From assembly GCF_020523605.1 (NCBI RefSeq), contig NZ_JAJAQI010000005.1, forward strand, positions 1 to 64,000: DNA of 64,000 nt, read 5' to 3'. The notes beneath the pieces are model-generated. The model had not been told where the DNA came from and did no database searches. It worked only from the letters and a program-made list of their open reading frames with translations. Every line of letters starts with the position of its first letter. Position 1 is the first letter of the stretch. The stretch comes from Roseicella aerolata. Its GTDB lineage: Bacteria; Pseudomonadota; Alphaproteobacteria; Acetobacterales; Acetobacteraceae. Both the position numbers and the translations under genes were made by a program. Positions 25,168 through 33,863 of the stretch are shown one piece after another.

Positions 25168-26070
25168 TCAGGCGCTGAGGCTGGCGGACTGGCCGGCATT
25201 CACGTCGAGGGTGACGCCTGAGACGGCGCCGGCGCCCGGGCCACAAAGATAGGCGATTGCTTGGGCGATCTCTTCCGGCTGCAGCATGGGCCGCGGCAGG
25301 AGATAGCCCAGCCGCTTCCCTGCCTCGCGCGGGTCAGCCGGTTCCTCGCGCGGACGACCGCCATGCACCATTACGGTGCTCACTGTGGTGGGCGCCACGG
25401 CATTGACCGTGATGCCCTCCGGCCCGAGTTCATGGGCGAGCGACTTCATCAGGCCGGTCAGGCCCCATTTGGTCGCGGCATAGGCGCCGGAATTCTCGGC
25501 GCCGCGCCGGGCCTGGATGCTGGTGACCAGCACGATGCGCCCGCCGCCACGTCGGCGCAGGCCGGGCAGCGCGGCCCGCACGCTGTGCCAGGTACCGGTC
25601 AGGTTGACGTCCAACAGTGCCTGCCAGGCCTCGGCATCCACCGCCGTGACGGCGCCGCGCGACACGTTGATGCCGGCATTGGCAACAAGGATATCGAGCC
25701 CGCCAAGCTCGCCGACGGCGCGGCCGATCGCCGCCTCTGTGGCCGCCCGGTCGCGGAGATCGGCCGCCAGCGGCAGGGCCCGGACGCCGTTCGCGGCGAC
25801 CAGCCGCGCCGCCTCGGCGAGGTCCTCGGCCGAGGCGAGCCTGTAGCCGGTCTGCGGGATGGCCTCCGGCCGGGCGATGTCCAGCAGCGCGATATCGGCC
25901 CCCTGCTGCGCCAGCAGGATGGCCGTCGCCCGGCCGATCCCCCGCGCCGCCCCGGTGACGAGCGCGGCGCGGCCGGCGAGCGGCCCCGGGCGGGGCTGCG
26001 CGCCGGCCTCCCCGGTCCCGGCGGCGAGGCCGAGAGCGGCGGCGGTCAGCAGGTGGCGGCGTTCGGTCAT
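25168..26070 (-). CDS. SDR-family oxidoreductase with export signal
   Basis: A 300-residue short-chain dehydrogenase preceded by an unusual leader: MTERRHLLTAAALGLAAGTG followed by EAGAQ looks like a Sec or Tat signal with cleavage near residue 25. The core is complete: VTGAARGIGRATA (cofactor), VANAGINVSRG, Ser in LVTSIQARRG, and the catalytic YAATKWG. C-terminal GAVSGVTLDVNAGQ is typical. Most SDRs are cytoplasmic, so the leader is odd. Start ATG 26070 has GGAGG about five bases upstream, supporting the inclusion of the leader. It stands alone between two plus-strand operons. Confidence 0.85.
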   Translation of the reverse strand: MTERRHLLTAAALGLAAGTGEAGAQPRPGPLAGRAALVTGAARGIGRATAILLAQQGADIALLDIARPEAIPQTGYRLASAEDLAEAARLVAANGVRALPLAADLRDRAATEAAIGRAVGELGGLDILVANAGINVSRGAVTAVDAEAWQALLDVNLTGTWHSVRAALPGLRRRGGGRIVLVTSIQARRGAENSGAYAATKWGLTGLMKSLAHELGPEGITVNAVAPTTVSTVMVHGGRPREEPADPREAGKRLGYLLPRPMLQPEEIAQAIAYLCGPGAGAVSGVTLDVNAGQSASLSA

Positions 26071-26313
26071 CGGGGCCTCCGGATGGTGGGTGCTGCCCCA
26101 GCAACGCCGCCAAGCCGGACTTTCACCAGCCCCGCGCATCGCCTAAATGCAACTCATCTTGACCGGCAGGGGCCGCCCGGCCAGCGCCTGGAGATTTGCC
26201 GGCGGCGCGCCAGGCGGGACCCGCGCCCTGCTACCCTGCGAATCCAAGGCCCGATTCAGCTCCTCAACTGGAAGGCGGAGGCCCGGTCCAGCCGGACCGG
26301 ATCCCGGTAAGCG

Positions 26314-27183
26314 ATGTCGAACAGAAGACCTGTCCTGGCCCCCTCCCCCATCGTCGCCGTCGGCGATGTCCGCTTCACCAATGACGCCCCCATCGCGCTC
26401 ATCGCCGGCCCCTGCCAGATGGAGAGCCGCGAGCATGCGCTGGAGATGGCGGAGGCGCTGCAGGGGATCTCGCGGCAGCTCGGCATCGGGCTGGTCTTCA
26501 AGGCGTCCTATGACAAGGCCAACCGCACCAGCCTCTCGGGCGCGCGCGGCATCGGCATGGCGAAGGCGCTGGAGGTCTTCGCCGAGATCAGGGAGCGCTT
26601 CGGCCTGCCCACCCTGACCGATGTGCACGAGCCGGGGCATTGCGCGCCGGTGGCCGAGACGGTGGACATCCTGCAGATCCCGGCCTTTCTCTGCCGCCAG
26701 ACCGACCTGCTGGTCGCCGCTGCCGAGACCGGGCGGGTGGTGAACATCAAGAAGGGCCAGTTCCTCGCCCCCTGGGACATGAAGAACGTCATCGCCAAGG
26801 TCACCGGCTCGGGCAACCCGAATGTCCTGGCGACCGAGCGTGGCACCAGCTTCGGCTACAACACCCTGGTCACCGACATGCGCGGCCTGCCGCAGATGGC
26901 GGCGATGGGAGCGCCCGTCATCTTCGACGCGACCCATTCGGTGCAGCAGCCGGGCGGGCTCGGCGGCGCCTCCGGCGGGCAGCGGGAATTCGTCCCCGTG
27001 CTGGCGCGCGCGGCGGTCGCGGTCGGCGTCGCCGGTCTCTTCATCGAGACGCATGAGGCGCCGGAGCGCGCGCCTTCGGACGGGCCGAACATGGTGCCGC
27101 TGAAGGAGTTCTCCCGCCTGATCGAGGATCTCATGGCCTTCGACGCCGTCGCCAAGGCCCGCCGCATCGTGCTGCCGGCATGA
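26314..27183 (+). CDS. kdsA: 3-deoxy-D-manno-octulosonate 8-phosphate synthase
   Basis: A 289-residue KDO-8-P synthase that condenses phosphoenolpyruvate with arabinose 5-phosphate in KDO biosynthesis for lipopolysaccharide. Visible motifs: [12 protein letters not shown] with Cys34, [61 protein letters not shown]. Cys34 in the AGPC motif, together with the His, Glu and Asp of the last motifs, marks the metal-dependent class; the metal-independent E. coli type has Asn there. The stop overlaps the kdsB start (ATGA). Confidence 0.95.
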   Translation: MSNRRPVLAPSPIVAVGDVRFTNDAPIALIAGPCQMESREHALEMAEALQGISRQLGIGLVFKASYDKANRTSLSGARGIGMAKALEVFAEIRERFGLPTLTDVHEPGHCAPVAETVDILQIPAFLCRQTDLLVAAAETGRVVNIKKGQFLAPWDMKNVIAKVTGSGNPNVLATERGTSFGYNTLVTDMRGLPQMAAMGAPVIFDATHSVQQPGGLGGASGGQREFVPVLARAAVAVGVAGLFIETHEAPERAPSDGPNMVPLKEFSRLIEDLMAFDAVAKARRIVLPA

Positions 27184-27926
27184 GGCCGCTCGTCCTCATC
27201 CCGGCCCGGCTCGCCGCCACGCGCCTGCCCGGCAAGCCGCTGCTCGACATCAACGGCCTGCCGATGATCGTTCAGGTCCTGAAGCGCGCGCAGGAGGCCG
27301 ACGTAGGCGAGGTCGCGGTCGCGACCGACACGCCGGCCATTGCCGAGGCGGTGCGCGCCCATGGCGGCACGGCGGTGATGACGGGCGAGCACCACGCCTC
27401 GGGCTCCGACCGCATCCATGAGGCGCTCGAGCGGCTCGATCCGGACGGCCGACACGATATCCTGGTGAATGTCCAGGGGGACCTGCCGACCATTTCTACC
27501 AGGGCGATCCGCGCCTCGCTCGAGCCCATGGCGGAGCCGGAGGTGGCGCTCGCGACGCTGATCGCCGAGATCCGCGAGGATGAGGACCGTACCGCCCCGC
27601 ATGTCGTGAAGTTCGTCGGCACCGCACTGGGCGGCGGGCGCCACCGCGCGCTCTATTTTACCCGCGCGACCGCGCCCTGGGGCGAAGGGCCGCTCTGGCA
27701 TCATATCGGACTTTATGCCTGGCGGCGGACGGCGCTGGCGCGCTTCGTCATCCTGCCGCCCTCCCCACTGGAGCGGCGGGAGAAGCTGGAGCAACTCCGC
27801 GCATTGGAGGCGGGGATGCGCATCGACGCCATGGAGGTGGATGAAGTGCCGCTCGGGGTCGATACCCCGGCGGATCTGGAAAAGGCGCGGCGCATGCTGA
27901 CGCCGGGATCGGGAGTTGGAGCATGA
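27180..27926 (+). CDS. kdsB: 3-deoxy-manno-octulosonate cytidylyltransferase
   Basis: A 248-residue CMP-KDO synthetase that activates KDO with CTP for transfer to lipid A. The N-terminal [24 protein letters not shown] is the family signature; [37 protein letters not shown] and the C-terminal [34 protein letters not shown] are all typical. The ATGA overlap with both neighbours shows a kdsA-kdsB-kdsD operon with translational coupling. The 248-residue length matches the family. Confidence 0.95.
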   Translation: MRPLVLIPARLAATRLPGKPLLDINGLPMIVQVLKRAQEADVGEVAVATDTPAIAEAVRAHGGTAVMTGEHHASGSDRIHEALERLDPDGRHDILVNVQGDLPTISTRAIRASLEPMAEPEVALATLIAEIREDEDRTAPHVVKFVGTALGGGRHRALYFTRATAPWGEGPLWHHIGLYAWRRTALARFVILPPSPLERREKLEQLRALEAGMRIDAMEVDEVPLGVDTPADLEKARRMLTPGSGVGA

Positions 27927-28936
27927 CCGCACAGATCGCTGCCAGCACCCTGCGGCGCGGCCCGGCCGATGCGAAGGGAATTCTCGCCGCCGGCCTGCGC
28001 ACCCTGGCCATCGAGACCGCCGGCCTCGGCCTGCTGCAGGAGGCGATGAAGGGTCCCCTGGGCGAGGCCTTCGTGCGCGCGGTGGAAACCATCCACGCCG
28101 CCCAGGGCCGGCTGATCGTCACCGGCATGGGCAAGAGCGGCCATGTCGGCAACAAGATCACCGCGACACTGGCCTCCACAGGCACGCCGGCCTTCTTCCT
28201 GCACCCGGCCGAGGCCAGCCATGGCGATCTCGGCATGGTCACCTCGGGTGATGTCATCCTGGCCCTTTCCTGGTCGGGCGAGACGGCCGAGTTGCGCGAC
28301 ATCATCCATTATTCGCGCCGGCACCGCGTGCCCCTGGTTGCCATCACCTCCGGCGCCGGAAGCGCGCTCGGCAAGGCGGCGGATGTGCCGCTGATCCTGC
28401 CGAAGGTCGAGGAAGCCTGCCCGCACGGCCTGGCGCCCACCACCTCCACCACCCTCCAGCTCGCGCTCGGCGATGCCGTCGCCATCGCGTTGCTGGAGAA
28501 GCGCGGCTTCACCCCGGCCAATTTCCACCAGTTCCATCCGGGCGGAAAGCTTGGCGCCCAGCTGCTCACAGTGGGCGACCTGATGAAGAAGGCGCCGGAC
28601 CTGCCGCTCGTGCGCGAAGACATGGATATGGGCGCTGTCATCGTGGCGATGACCGGGCACAGCCTCGGCTGCGCCATCGTGGTGGATTCGGCCGGCGCGC
28701 TGGCCGGGATCATCACCGACGGTGATCTCCGCCGCCATATGACGCCCGATATCATGCAGCGGAAGGCGGCCGAGCTGATGACGCGATCGCCGTACAGCAC
28801 CGTGCCGGAGATGCTGGCGAGCGCCGCGCTGAAGGAGATGAATGACCGCAAGATCTCGGTCCTTGTCGCGGTGGAAGGCGAGCGCCCGGTGGGCGCGCTG
28901 CATATGCATGCGCTGCTTGCGGCAGGGATCGCCTGA
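27923..28936 (+). CDS. kdsD: Arabinose-5-phosphate isomerase (KpsF/GutQ family)
   Basis: A 337-residue enzyme converting ribulose 5-phosphate to arabinose 5-phosphate, the first step of KDO synthesis. It has an N-terminal SIS domain (about 55-190, with [58 protein letters not shown]) and two CBS domains (about 215-335, with [23 protein letters not shown]). Overlap with kdsB (ATGA) places all three early KDO steps on one transcript. No transferase (waaA) is in the window. Confidence 0.94.
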   Translation: MTAQIAASTLRRGPADAKGILAAGLRTLAIETAGLGLLQEAMKGPLGEAFVRAVETIHAAQGRLIVTGMGKSGHVGNKITATLASTGTPAFFLHPAEASHGDLGMVTSGDVILALSWSGETAELRDIIHYSRRHRVPLVAITSGAGSALGKAADVPLILPKVEEACPHGLAPTTSTTLQLALGDAVAIALLEKRGFTPANFHQFHPGGKLGAQLLTVGDLMKKAPDLPLVREDMDMGAVIVAMTGHSLGCAIVVDSAGALAGIITDGDLRRHMTPDIMQRKAAELMTRSPYSTVPEMLASAALKEMNDRKISVLVAVEGERPVGALHMHALLAAGIA

Positions 28937-29312
28937 TCCGGCAGGCAGGGCGGGACGCGCTGGCGGCATGGAACTCCGGCATTCACGATTGGGAAAGAAG
29001 CATTCGCAAGAACGGTGACCGCGCCGCCGAATTCAGGAGTTGCGCGGTTCAATCGGCTTCCTCGGTACGGAACAGGTCGGATGAGTGTTCAGGGCCGTGC
29101 AGAACCGGGTCCAGCATGATGGCGGCCCAGGCATGGCACGTGACGCCTGCCTGACCATGCCCCTCCCATTTTGATCGGCGACGCGATGGGAATGCAGGCT
29201 AGTCGCCCCGCGCCGGCCGGGACTTTAAAAGAGACCCAGGCCGACACTGGTTTTTCAGTCACGCGACAGCAGCAATCCTCACCGACTCAAACGCGAATTC
29301 CCGGAGTTAGTA
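28937..29312. other. Intergenic region, start of low-GC islet
   Basis: These 376 bases follow kdsD. Up to about 29150 the sequence is GC-rich without a supported gene. After that A/T content rises and the stretch ending at 29312 includes TTTAAAAGAG and TTTTTCAG, which could hold a promoter. GGAG at about 29302 serves ATG 29313. Confidence 0.4.
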
Positions 29313-30305
29313 ATGGAACAGATCATCAAAGGAGAGGACGGATTTCTGTTTGTTGGGAAGGAGAGCAATAGGTACACGGAATTCCTTCTTGGCAATCTTG
29401 TGCCTTTTCCGGCAGATCTGGACCGTCTCATTGCGTGTCATTTAACACGATTTCATTTTTGTAAGAATCTTGGCATACGATATTTCTGGATCCTAGTTCC
29501 GTCCAAGGAGCGCATCCTCAGCCATCTTCTCCCGGCCGACCTCCGGCCCCGAATGCTTCCGAACAACGCCCCCATTCATGCACTACTCGGCCGGGCCTTT
29601 GACCTCGGCTTGCATCGGGATTTCGCCAGTTTCTTTATTGATCTGTCCGATGCCTTGCGCCAGCTTTCCACCGATGGTGATCGGTTTCACAGGACCGATA
29701 CCCATTGGACCCATCGCGGCGCCTGGTCCGCCTATCAGCATATCATCCAGCGCCTGAATGACGGCACGCTCGGGGCTTGCGTGGCCACGCCGCGGATCCA
29801 GGATGCCAAGCAGCAAGGGGATCTGGGGCGTCTTGCGGACCTCGGTCCGGAGCCAATTCGGCATTTTTCGAATCCGGCATTTTCCAGCGAACAGCAGGTC
29901 GTTTTTTCGAACGAGGTCGTCAACAATGGTGGGCTTCAGATCATCGAAGGCACCAGTGGATGGCGGCCAAAAGCTCTCATTCTTCGTTCTTCAAGCTTCG
30001 ATTATTTCAAGGATTTCTTCCTCACCCACTTCTCCCGTTCGATGACCATCTTCGGCCCGGAACTTCGACCGGAACTCCTCATGCATGAGAAGCCCGACTA
30101 TGTCTTCCACTTCCAGCAGGAACGCTACATGCTCCGGCCGCCGCAAGACACCTCAAGCACCTTCGTCACTAAATATTTGGCAGAAAAAGGAAACATCGAC
30201 GATTTCAGGAACCGGGTGGAAGATTTCGTCGGGACCGGGGGATATTTCCTAAGACAAAAATCCGCAGGCGCGACACTCCACCTGTTTCGGAGCGGCCAAA
30301 TTTAG
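29313..30305 (+). CDS. AlgX/AlgJ-like SGNH-family protein
   Basis: A 330-residue protein resembling the SGNH-like domain of alginate O-acetyltransferases AlgX/AlgJ. The N-terminal IIKGEDGFLFVGKESNRYTEF is the family's 'GxdGwlF' opening. The catalytic Asp-x-His lies in RTDTHWTHRGAW (Asp129, His131), and a serine-rich strand ILRSSSFDYFKDFF (Ser226-228) provides the probable nucleophile about 98 residues later, as in AlgX. No signal peptide is seen, unlike the periplasmic AlgX, so a cytoplasmic glycan or acyl-transfer role is possible. Codon use is markedly more A/T than in neighbours, suggesting recent transfer. A T-following hairpin ends the gene. Confidence 0.75.
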   Translation: MEQIIKGEDGFLFVGKESNRYTEFLLGNLVPFPADLDRLIACHLTRFHFCKNLGIRYFWILVPSKERILSHLLPADLRPRMLPNNAPIHALLGRAFDLGLHRDFASFFIDLSDALRQLSTDGDRFHRTDTHWTHRGAWSAYQHIIQRLNDGTLGACVATPRIQDAKQQGDLGRLADLGPEPIRHFSNPAFSSEQQVVFSNEVVNNGGLQIIEGTSGWRPKALILRSSSFDYFKDFFLTHFSRSMTIFGPELRPELLMHEKPDYVFHFQQERYMLRPPQDTSSTFVTKYLAEKGNIDDFRNRVEDFVGTGGYFLRQKSAGATLHLFRSGQI

Positions 30306-30331
30306 TCTGTTGCCGCTCGAGGAGACCGAGC

Positions 30332-30372
30332 CCGCGCCTGGGGTATCCTCCCGACCTCAGGCGCGGTTATTT
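30332..30372 (+). terminator. Rho-independent-like terminator after the AlgX-like gene
   Basis: CCGCGCCTG (30332-30340) pairs with CAGGCGCGG (30358-30366), a 9-bp stem with a 17-base loop, followed by TTATTT. It lies 27 bases after the stop. Confidence 0.55.
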
Positions 30373-30696
30373 CCGGGCCCCAAGGCGGAGCCCCGAGATC
30401 CATCCTGAGTGTCGGACGACCTCATCCGGCAGGATTAACTCTTCACCGCGGCAATCGTCGCGCGGGCTCCGCCCCGGTGTCTTGCAGACTGCAGATGGCA
30501 CAGAATTTCGCTGATCAGCATCTCTGAGGCAATTCCGGACAGCGGGTCGAAAAGTCTGTTTCAAACGACAGTACTGATCGACGATCCCGTCGTCGCCGTG
30601 GATGACTCGCCTGGAGAGAATTTCTCGGCTGAACGCCATGGCAGCCGAGATTTCGGCGAGGTTTAGCGACCTCGCGACCCTATTGCATCGGGGCAG

Positions 30697-30873
30697 GATG
30701 AGGCCCGCGGCCACCAGCCGACAGACAAGGCCGTGCTGAAGCTGCTGTTCCTGGTCTTGAGGCGGACCTCGAAGGAGTGGAAGATGCCGCAGAGGGAGTG
30801 GGCCGCCGCCAAGGCCCCGTTCGCCATATTTTTCAAGAACCGCTGCACTTCCGGTAAACACCACCGCCCCTAA
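30697..30873 (+). pseudogene. C-terminal remnant of an IS256-family transposase
   Basis: The frame read from about 30697 to the stop at 30873 gives DEARGHQPTDKAVLKLLFLV, then LRRTSKEWKMPQREWAAAKAPFAIFFKNR. This matches the very C-terminus of IS256 (mutator-type) transposases, which end with RGxFPxDEAAxKLLYLxLRNxSKxWxMPxRxWxxAxxQFAIxFxxR. The frame has a stop at 30664-30666 and no start; the DDE catalytic part is missing. It is therefore a scar of a deleted insertion, located inside the low-GC islet. No inverted repeat was recognised at either side. Confidence 0.75.
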
Positions 30874-30949
30874 ACGGACTTGCGGACATTCCCGCTTCCA
30901 TTCCGACCAGGGGCTACCGCATATACCGCCCTGCCCGGCATGGTCCGAC

Positions 30950-31729
30950 TTATGCCACAGGCTTGGCCTCGGGGGTGAACAGCGCTTTCAGGTCGCCCGG
31001 CCCCCAGACGCGTCCCTGGTAAGGGGAAATGTCCTGGTCAGCGATGCGCTGCTCCACTTGGCTGATCGCGCTCTCAACGCAGTCAAAAGATACGCCGGCG
31101 AGGTCATACAGGGAGTAGCGCCACCAGCGCAGCCGCATCAGTCGTTCTACGATGCGTTCACTGAAGCGTGGGCGGCGCACCTTGGCCGGCGAGCCTACTG
31201 CGATACTATAGGGCGGAACGTCCTTTGTTACCACCGACCGGGCCCCGATGACAGCACCATCCCCGATCGTTACGCCGGACTTGATGAAGACGCTGTTGCC
31301 GATCCAGACATCATTGCCGATGCGAGTGGTCGGACAGGCACCGGCGAAGCGGCAACGATTTGCCAGGATCTCTTCCACGCGGTCCGGCGCGCAGAACCGG
31401 TGCCAGTCATGCAGTTGCGGATGATAGGTGATCCGCGAACTGGTGAGCCAGTCCATCGGATGCTCGTGCGTTCCGACGACGACACCGGAAGCGATGGAGA
31501 CGTACCGGCCGATCTGCACATTCTCGAGCGAACCTGTGCCGGATATCGAGCAGAACGCGCCGATCTGGAGCGGATAGCCGAAGAGGAGCTGCGGCTGGAC
31601 GGAGGTCGGTGCCTCGAACGCCGTACCGCTCACGATCCGCAGCCTGCCCCTCAAGGAGGGAATTTTCAATCCGTTCTGAAGCAAGGTCGGCAGCGGGTTG
31701 GAGCCGAAGTCGATCTCTGTCGCTTCCAT
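30950..31729 (-). CDS. Left-handed beta-helix acyltransferase (CatB/XAT-like)
   Basis: A 259-residue hexapeptide-repeat acyltransferase. The beta-helix region (about 50-195) shows [31 protein letters not shown], the catalytic His in [10 protein letters not shown] (residues 88/90), [36 protein letters not shown], and [18 protein letters not shown], which is the standard end of the CatB/xenobiotic acyltransferase group. Such enzymes move an acetyl group from acetyl-CoA to a sugar or antibiotic. In this setting, between an SGNH protein and a lipid A deacylase, a surface-sugar acetylation role is more likely than drug resistance (inference). Base composition is intermediate between islet and chromosome. 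Confidence 0.85.
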   Translation of the reverse strand: MEATEIDFGSNPLPTLLQNGLKIPSLRGRLRIVSGTAFEAPTSVQPQLLFGYPLQIGAFCSISGTGSLENVQIGRYVSIASGVVVGTHEHPMDWLTSSRITYHPQLHDWHRFCAPDRVEEILANRCRFAGACPTTRIGNDVWIGNSVFIKSGVTIGDGAVIGARSVVTKDVPPYSIAVGSPAKVRRPRFSERIVERLMRLRWWRYSLYDLAGVSFDCVESAISQVEQRIADQDISPYQGRVWGPGDLKALFTPEAKPVA

Positions 31730-31883
31730 CGATTTACCCCAGTCACATCCTGGCTCCGGCTTCTCGCTCGCGTCACACGACGCGATGCAGCCACGCGAGG
31801 AGAGCCGGACCGTCGGACATGATCGCTTGCGGGTATTTCACCAAAATGGATGGAAGCGGCTACCGCCCGAATTTCACCCTTGC

Positions 31884-32492
31884 CTACAATGCATAGCCGA
31901 TTCGAAGTCCGACACTATTGAGCCCCTGATTGCGCCGCGCCGTACCTGCATTGGAGTCATGGTCAACAAAGAACGACACGGACCAGTTCCGGTCGAACTG
32001 ATAGCCTATTTCCCCGCCGACCCGGAACAACAGGTTGCCGCCGAGATCCTTGCGATCCGGCAAGCGTGAGTTGTGCTTCCCGTCATTGACCGAACCGCCG
32101 AATACGATATCCAGGCGGATGCCGTCGCCCGGATGCAGCAAGTCGCGGGCCAGTAGCGTGGTCCAGGTCAGACCAAAATATCCTTTGGTCGTTTTCCCCT
32201 CGGTATTGGCGGAGAAGCCGAGATGCGGCCGCGGCGTCAGCGCCCAACGATAGAGCGGATCGATGCCGCCGACTGCGTGCGCGGGTATGAAGCTGGCGAA
32301 AAGCAGTTCGCCATTGATGGCGAGGCTGTCCTCCTTGGCAGCGGGATCATGCCAGATGGGGCCGCCGCGGATTTCGCTGAACATCCCGGCAATGCCCTCA
32401 CCCGCATGGATGCGCGGACCGACCGCCTGCCCCGAGGCCAAGTCAGGCGCCAGCAGCCCAGCCACCACCACAAACACTCCAGCGACTCGCAC
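31884..32492 (-). CDS. PagL-like lipid A deacylase / acyloxyacyl hydrolase
   Basis: A 202-residue outer-membrane protein with a signal peptide (about 1-22, ending ASGQA) and a beta-barrel pattern of alternating aromatic strands. The C-terminus has the PagL signature: FFVDHDSNAGTARRNQGLNSVGLRIGYAL, with His178 and Ser180 as the catalytic pair. The third position, Glu in Pseudomonas PagL, aligns with Asn192. PagL enzymes remove the 3-O acyl chain from lipid A at the cell surface. Start: GTG at 32492 with GGAGG five bases upstream; upstream in-frame codons lack a signal. Overall GC is lower than in the suf genes next door. Confidence 0.75.
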   Translation of the reverse strand: MRVAGVFVVVAGLLAPDLASGQAVGPRIHAGEGIAGMFSEIRGGPIWHDPAAKEDSLAINGELLFASFIPAHAVGGIDPLYRWALTPRPHLGFSANTEGKTTKGYFGLTWTTLLARDLLHPGDGIRLDIVFGGSVNDGKHNSRLPDRKDLGGNLLFRVGGEIGYQFDRNWSVSFFVDHDSNAGTARRNQGLNSVGLRIGYAL

Positions 32493-32589
32493 CTGTGCCT
32501 CCGCCTCACCATAGCTGGCTGATAGCCTAGGACCCGTTACCGCTGGATGCGAGATCAATGGGTGGCGAGCGGCACGGCCCCGAACGCCA

Positions 32590-32961
32590 TCACACGTGGA
32601 AACTCTCGCCGCAGCCGCAGCGGCCTTTCTCATTGGGATTGCTGAAGGTGAAGCCGGCCGACATCGCCTTCACCTCGTAATCCATCACCGTGCCGATCAG
32701 GAAAAGACTGGCCTTGCTGTCCACCAGCACGGTGACGCCCTTGTCGGTCACCTGCTCGTCGCCCTTCTGCGGCCCGTCCACCCAGGAAAGGTCGTAGGAA
32801 AGGCCGGAGCAGCCCTTGGTTTTCACACCGATCCGCAGCAGCCGTCCCTCCTCGCCGGAGGCGTAGAGACGGCGCAGCCGCTCCGCAGCCGCATCGGTCA
32901 GCTGCATCAATGGCGGCAGGGCGCGCTTCGGGCGGGCGGTGGGCTGTGTGGTCGTGCTCAT
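32590..32961 (-). CDS. sufA: A-type iron-sulfur carrier protein (SufA/ErpA-like)
   Basis: A 123-residue A-type carrier that receives and delivers Fe-S clusters. The three ligand cysteines are visible: Cys51 in KGCSGLSYDL, and Cys115 and Cys117 in GRCGCGESF at the C-terminus. ATG 32961 is chosen because GGAGGG lies eight bases upstream; another ATG at 32967 is too close to it. It is the last gene of the suf operon, starting 24 bases after the sufT stop. It could equally be named erpA or iscA; the operon context favours SufA. Confidence 0.92.
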   Translation of the reverse strand: MSTTTQPTARPKRALPPLMQLTDAAAERLRRLYASGEEGRLLRIGVKTKGCSGLSYDLSWVDGPQKGDEQVTDKGVTVLVDSKASLFLIGTVMDYEVKAMSAGFTFSNPNEKGRCGCGESFHV

Positions 32962-32985
32962 CGTCATGCCCTCCAATATCAAATA

Positions 32986-33366
32986 TCAGTACATGTTGAG
33001 TGCGAGGCGGGCATCCTCGCTCATCCGCCCCTGGTCCCAGGGCGGGTCCCAGACCACCTCCACCTCCACATCGCTGACGCCAGGCACCATCCGGACCGCT
33101 TCCTCCACCTGGCTCGGCAGTTCCTGGGCCGAGGGGCAGGACGGTGTGGTGAGCGTCATCTCGACTTTGACCTTGCCGTCATCCCCGATCTCGACCGCAT
33201 AGATCAGGCCGAGTTCGTAGATGTCGACCGGGATCTCCGGGTCGAAGACGGTCTTCAGCATGGTGACGATGGCGTCCTCGCTCACCTTGGGCATGGGCGG
33301 TGGCGTCTCGCCCTCTGGCGTCCAGGCACCATGGGTCGCGGACGCAGCGGTCGCATCCTCACTCAC
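32986..33366 (-). CDS. sufT: SufT-type DUF59/MIP18 family protein
   Basis: A 126-residue protein of the DUF59 (MIP18) family that aids maturation of Fe-S proteins. After a 28-residue unstructured head, the core reads MLKTVFDPEIPVDIYELGLIYAVEIGDDGKV, then MTLTTPSCPSAQELP with the conserved reactive Cys, and VEVVWDPPWDQGRMSEDARLALNMY. SufT is commonly encoded within suf operons. Its start overlaps the 3' end of sufU by eight bases. Confidence 0.93.
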   Translation of the reverse strand: MSEDATAASATHGAWTPEGETPPPMPKVSEDAIVTMLKTVFDPEIPVDIYELGLIYAVEIGDDGKVKVEMTLTTPSCPSAQELPSQVEEAVRMVPGVSDVEVEVVWDPPWDQGRMSEDARLALNMY

Positions 33367-33823
33367 TGCTCGCCTCCTTCGCGCCTTCCAGCGCGGCGTT
33401 CAGGGTGTGCCAAGCGAGCGTCGCGCACTTCACCCGGCTCGGGAATTCATGCACGCCCGAGAGGGGCTGCAGCCGCTCCATCTCCTCGGCGAGGTCAGTC
33501 CCGCAATCCGGGCAGGTGCCGGTCATGGCAAGTTCACGGAAACGCTCGGCCAGCGCATGCGCCTGCCCGGCCGACTTGCCCTTCACCGTCTCCGTCATCA
33601 ACGAGGCGCTGGCGGTGGAGATGGCGCAGCCGCGTCCCTGGAAGGCAGCGTCCGCTATGGAGCCGTCGGGCGCGAGTTTCAGGTAGAGTTCCAGCCGATC
33701 CCCACACATCGGATTGTCGCCGCGTGCGCTGCGGTCCGCATCCTCAAGCCGACGGAAATTCCGCGGCTTGCGGCCATGGTCCAGGATGACTTCCTGGTAG
33801 AGGTCGCGCAGGTCGTCGAACAT
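33359..33823 (-). CDS. sufU: SufU-type iron-sulfur scaffold / sulfur acceptor
   Basis: A 154-residue SufU/IscU-like protein that accepts sulfur from SufS in a zinc-dependent way. The Cys ligands are Cys40 in NPMCGD (with Asp42), Cys66 in GRGCAISTAS, and Cys133 in SRVKCATLAWHTL. Between helices there is an extra pair, Cys104 and Cys107, in TGTCPDCGTD, not part of the usual active site. Start ATG 33823 has GGAGG seven bases upstream. The gene lies 41 bases after sufS and overlaps sufT. Confidence 0.92.
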   Translation of the reverse strand: MFDDLRDLYQEVILDHGRKPRNFRRLEDADRSARGDNPMCGDRLELYLKLAPDGSIADAAFQGRGCAISTASASLMTETVKGKSAGQAHALAERFRELAMTGTCPDCGTDLAEEMERLQPLSGVHEFPSRVKCATLAWHTLNAALEGAKEASSE

Positions 33824-33863
33824 CAGGTCACCTCCGACTGCCGGCGAGGCTTCCAACCGGACG

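Larger units (their letters stand above)
30306..30949. other. Gene-poor stretch with IS scar
   Basis: This 644-base gap between the AlgX-like gene and the acyltransferase gene holds the terminator at 30332-30372 and the IS256 remnant at 30697-30873. The sequence between them (30373-30696) has no supported gene on either strand and may be further decayed IS or islet DNA. Confidence 0.5.

Noticed and set aside
30367-30864. A 165-codon minus-strand frame in the islet
   Set aside because: Half of it is antisense to the IS256 remnant, and the remaining residues show no motif or sensible codon pattern.
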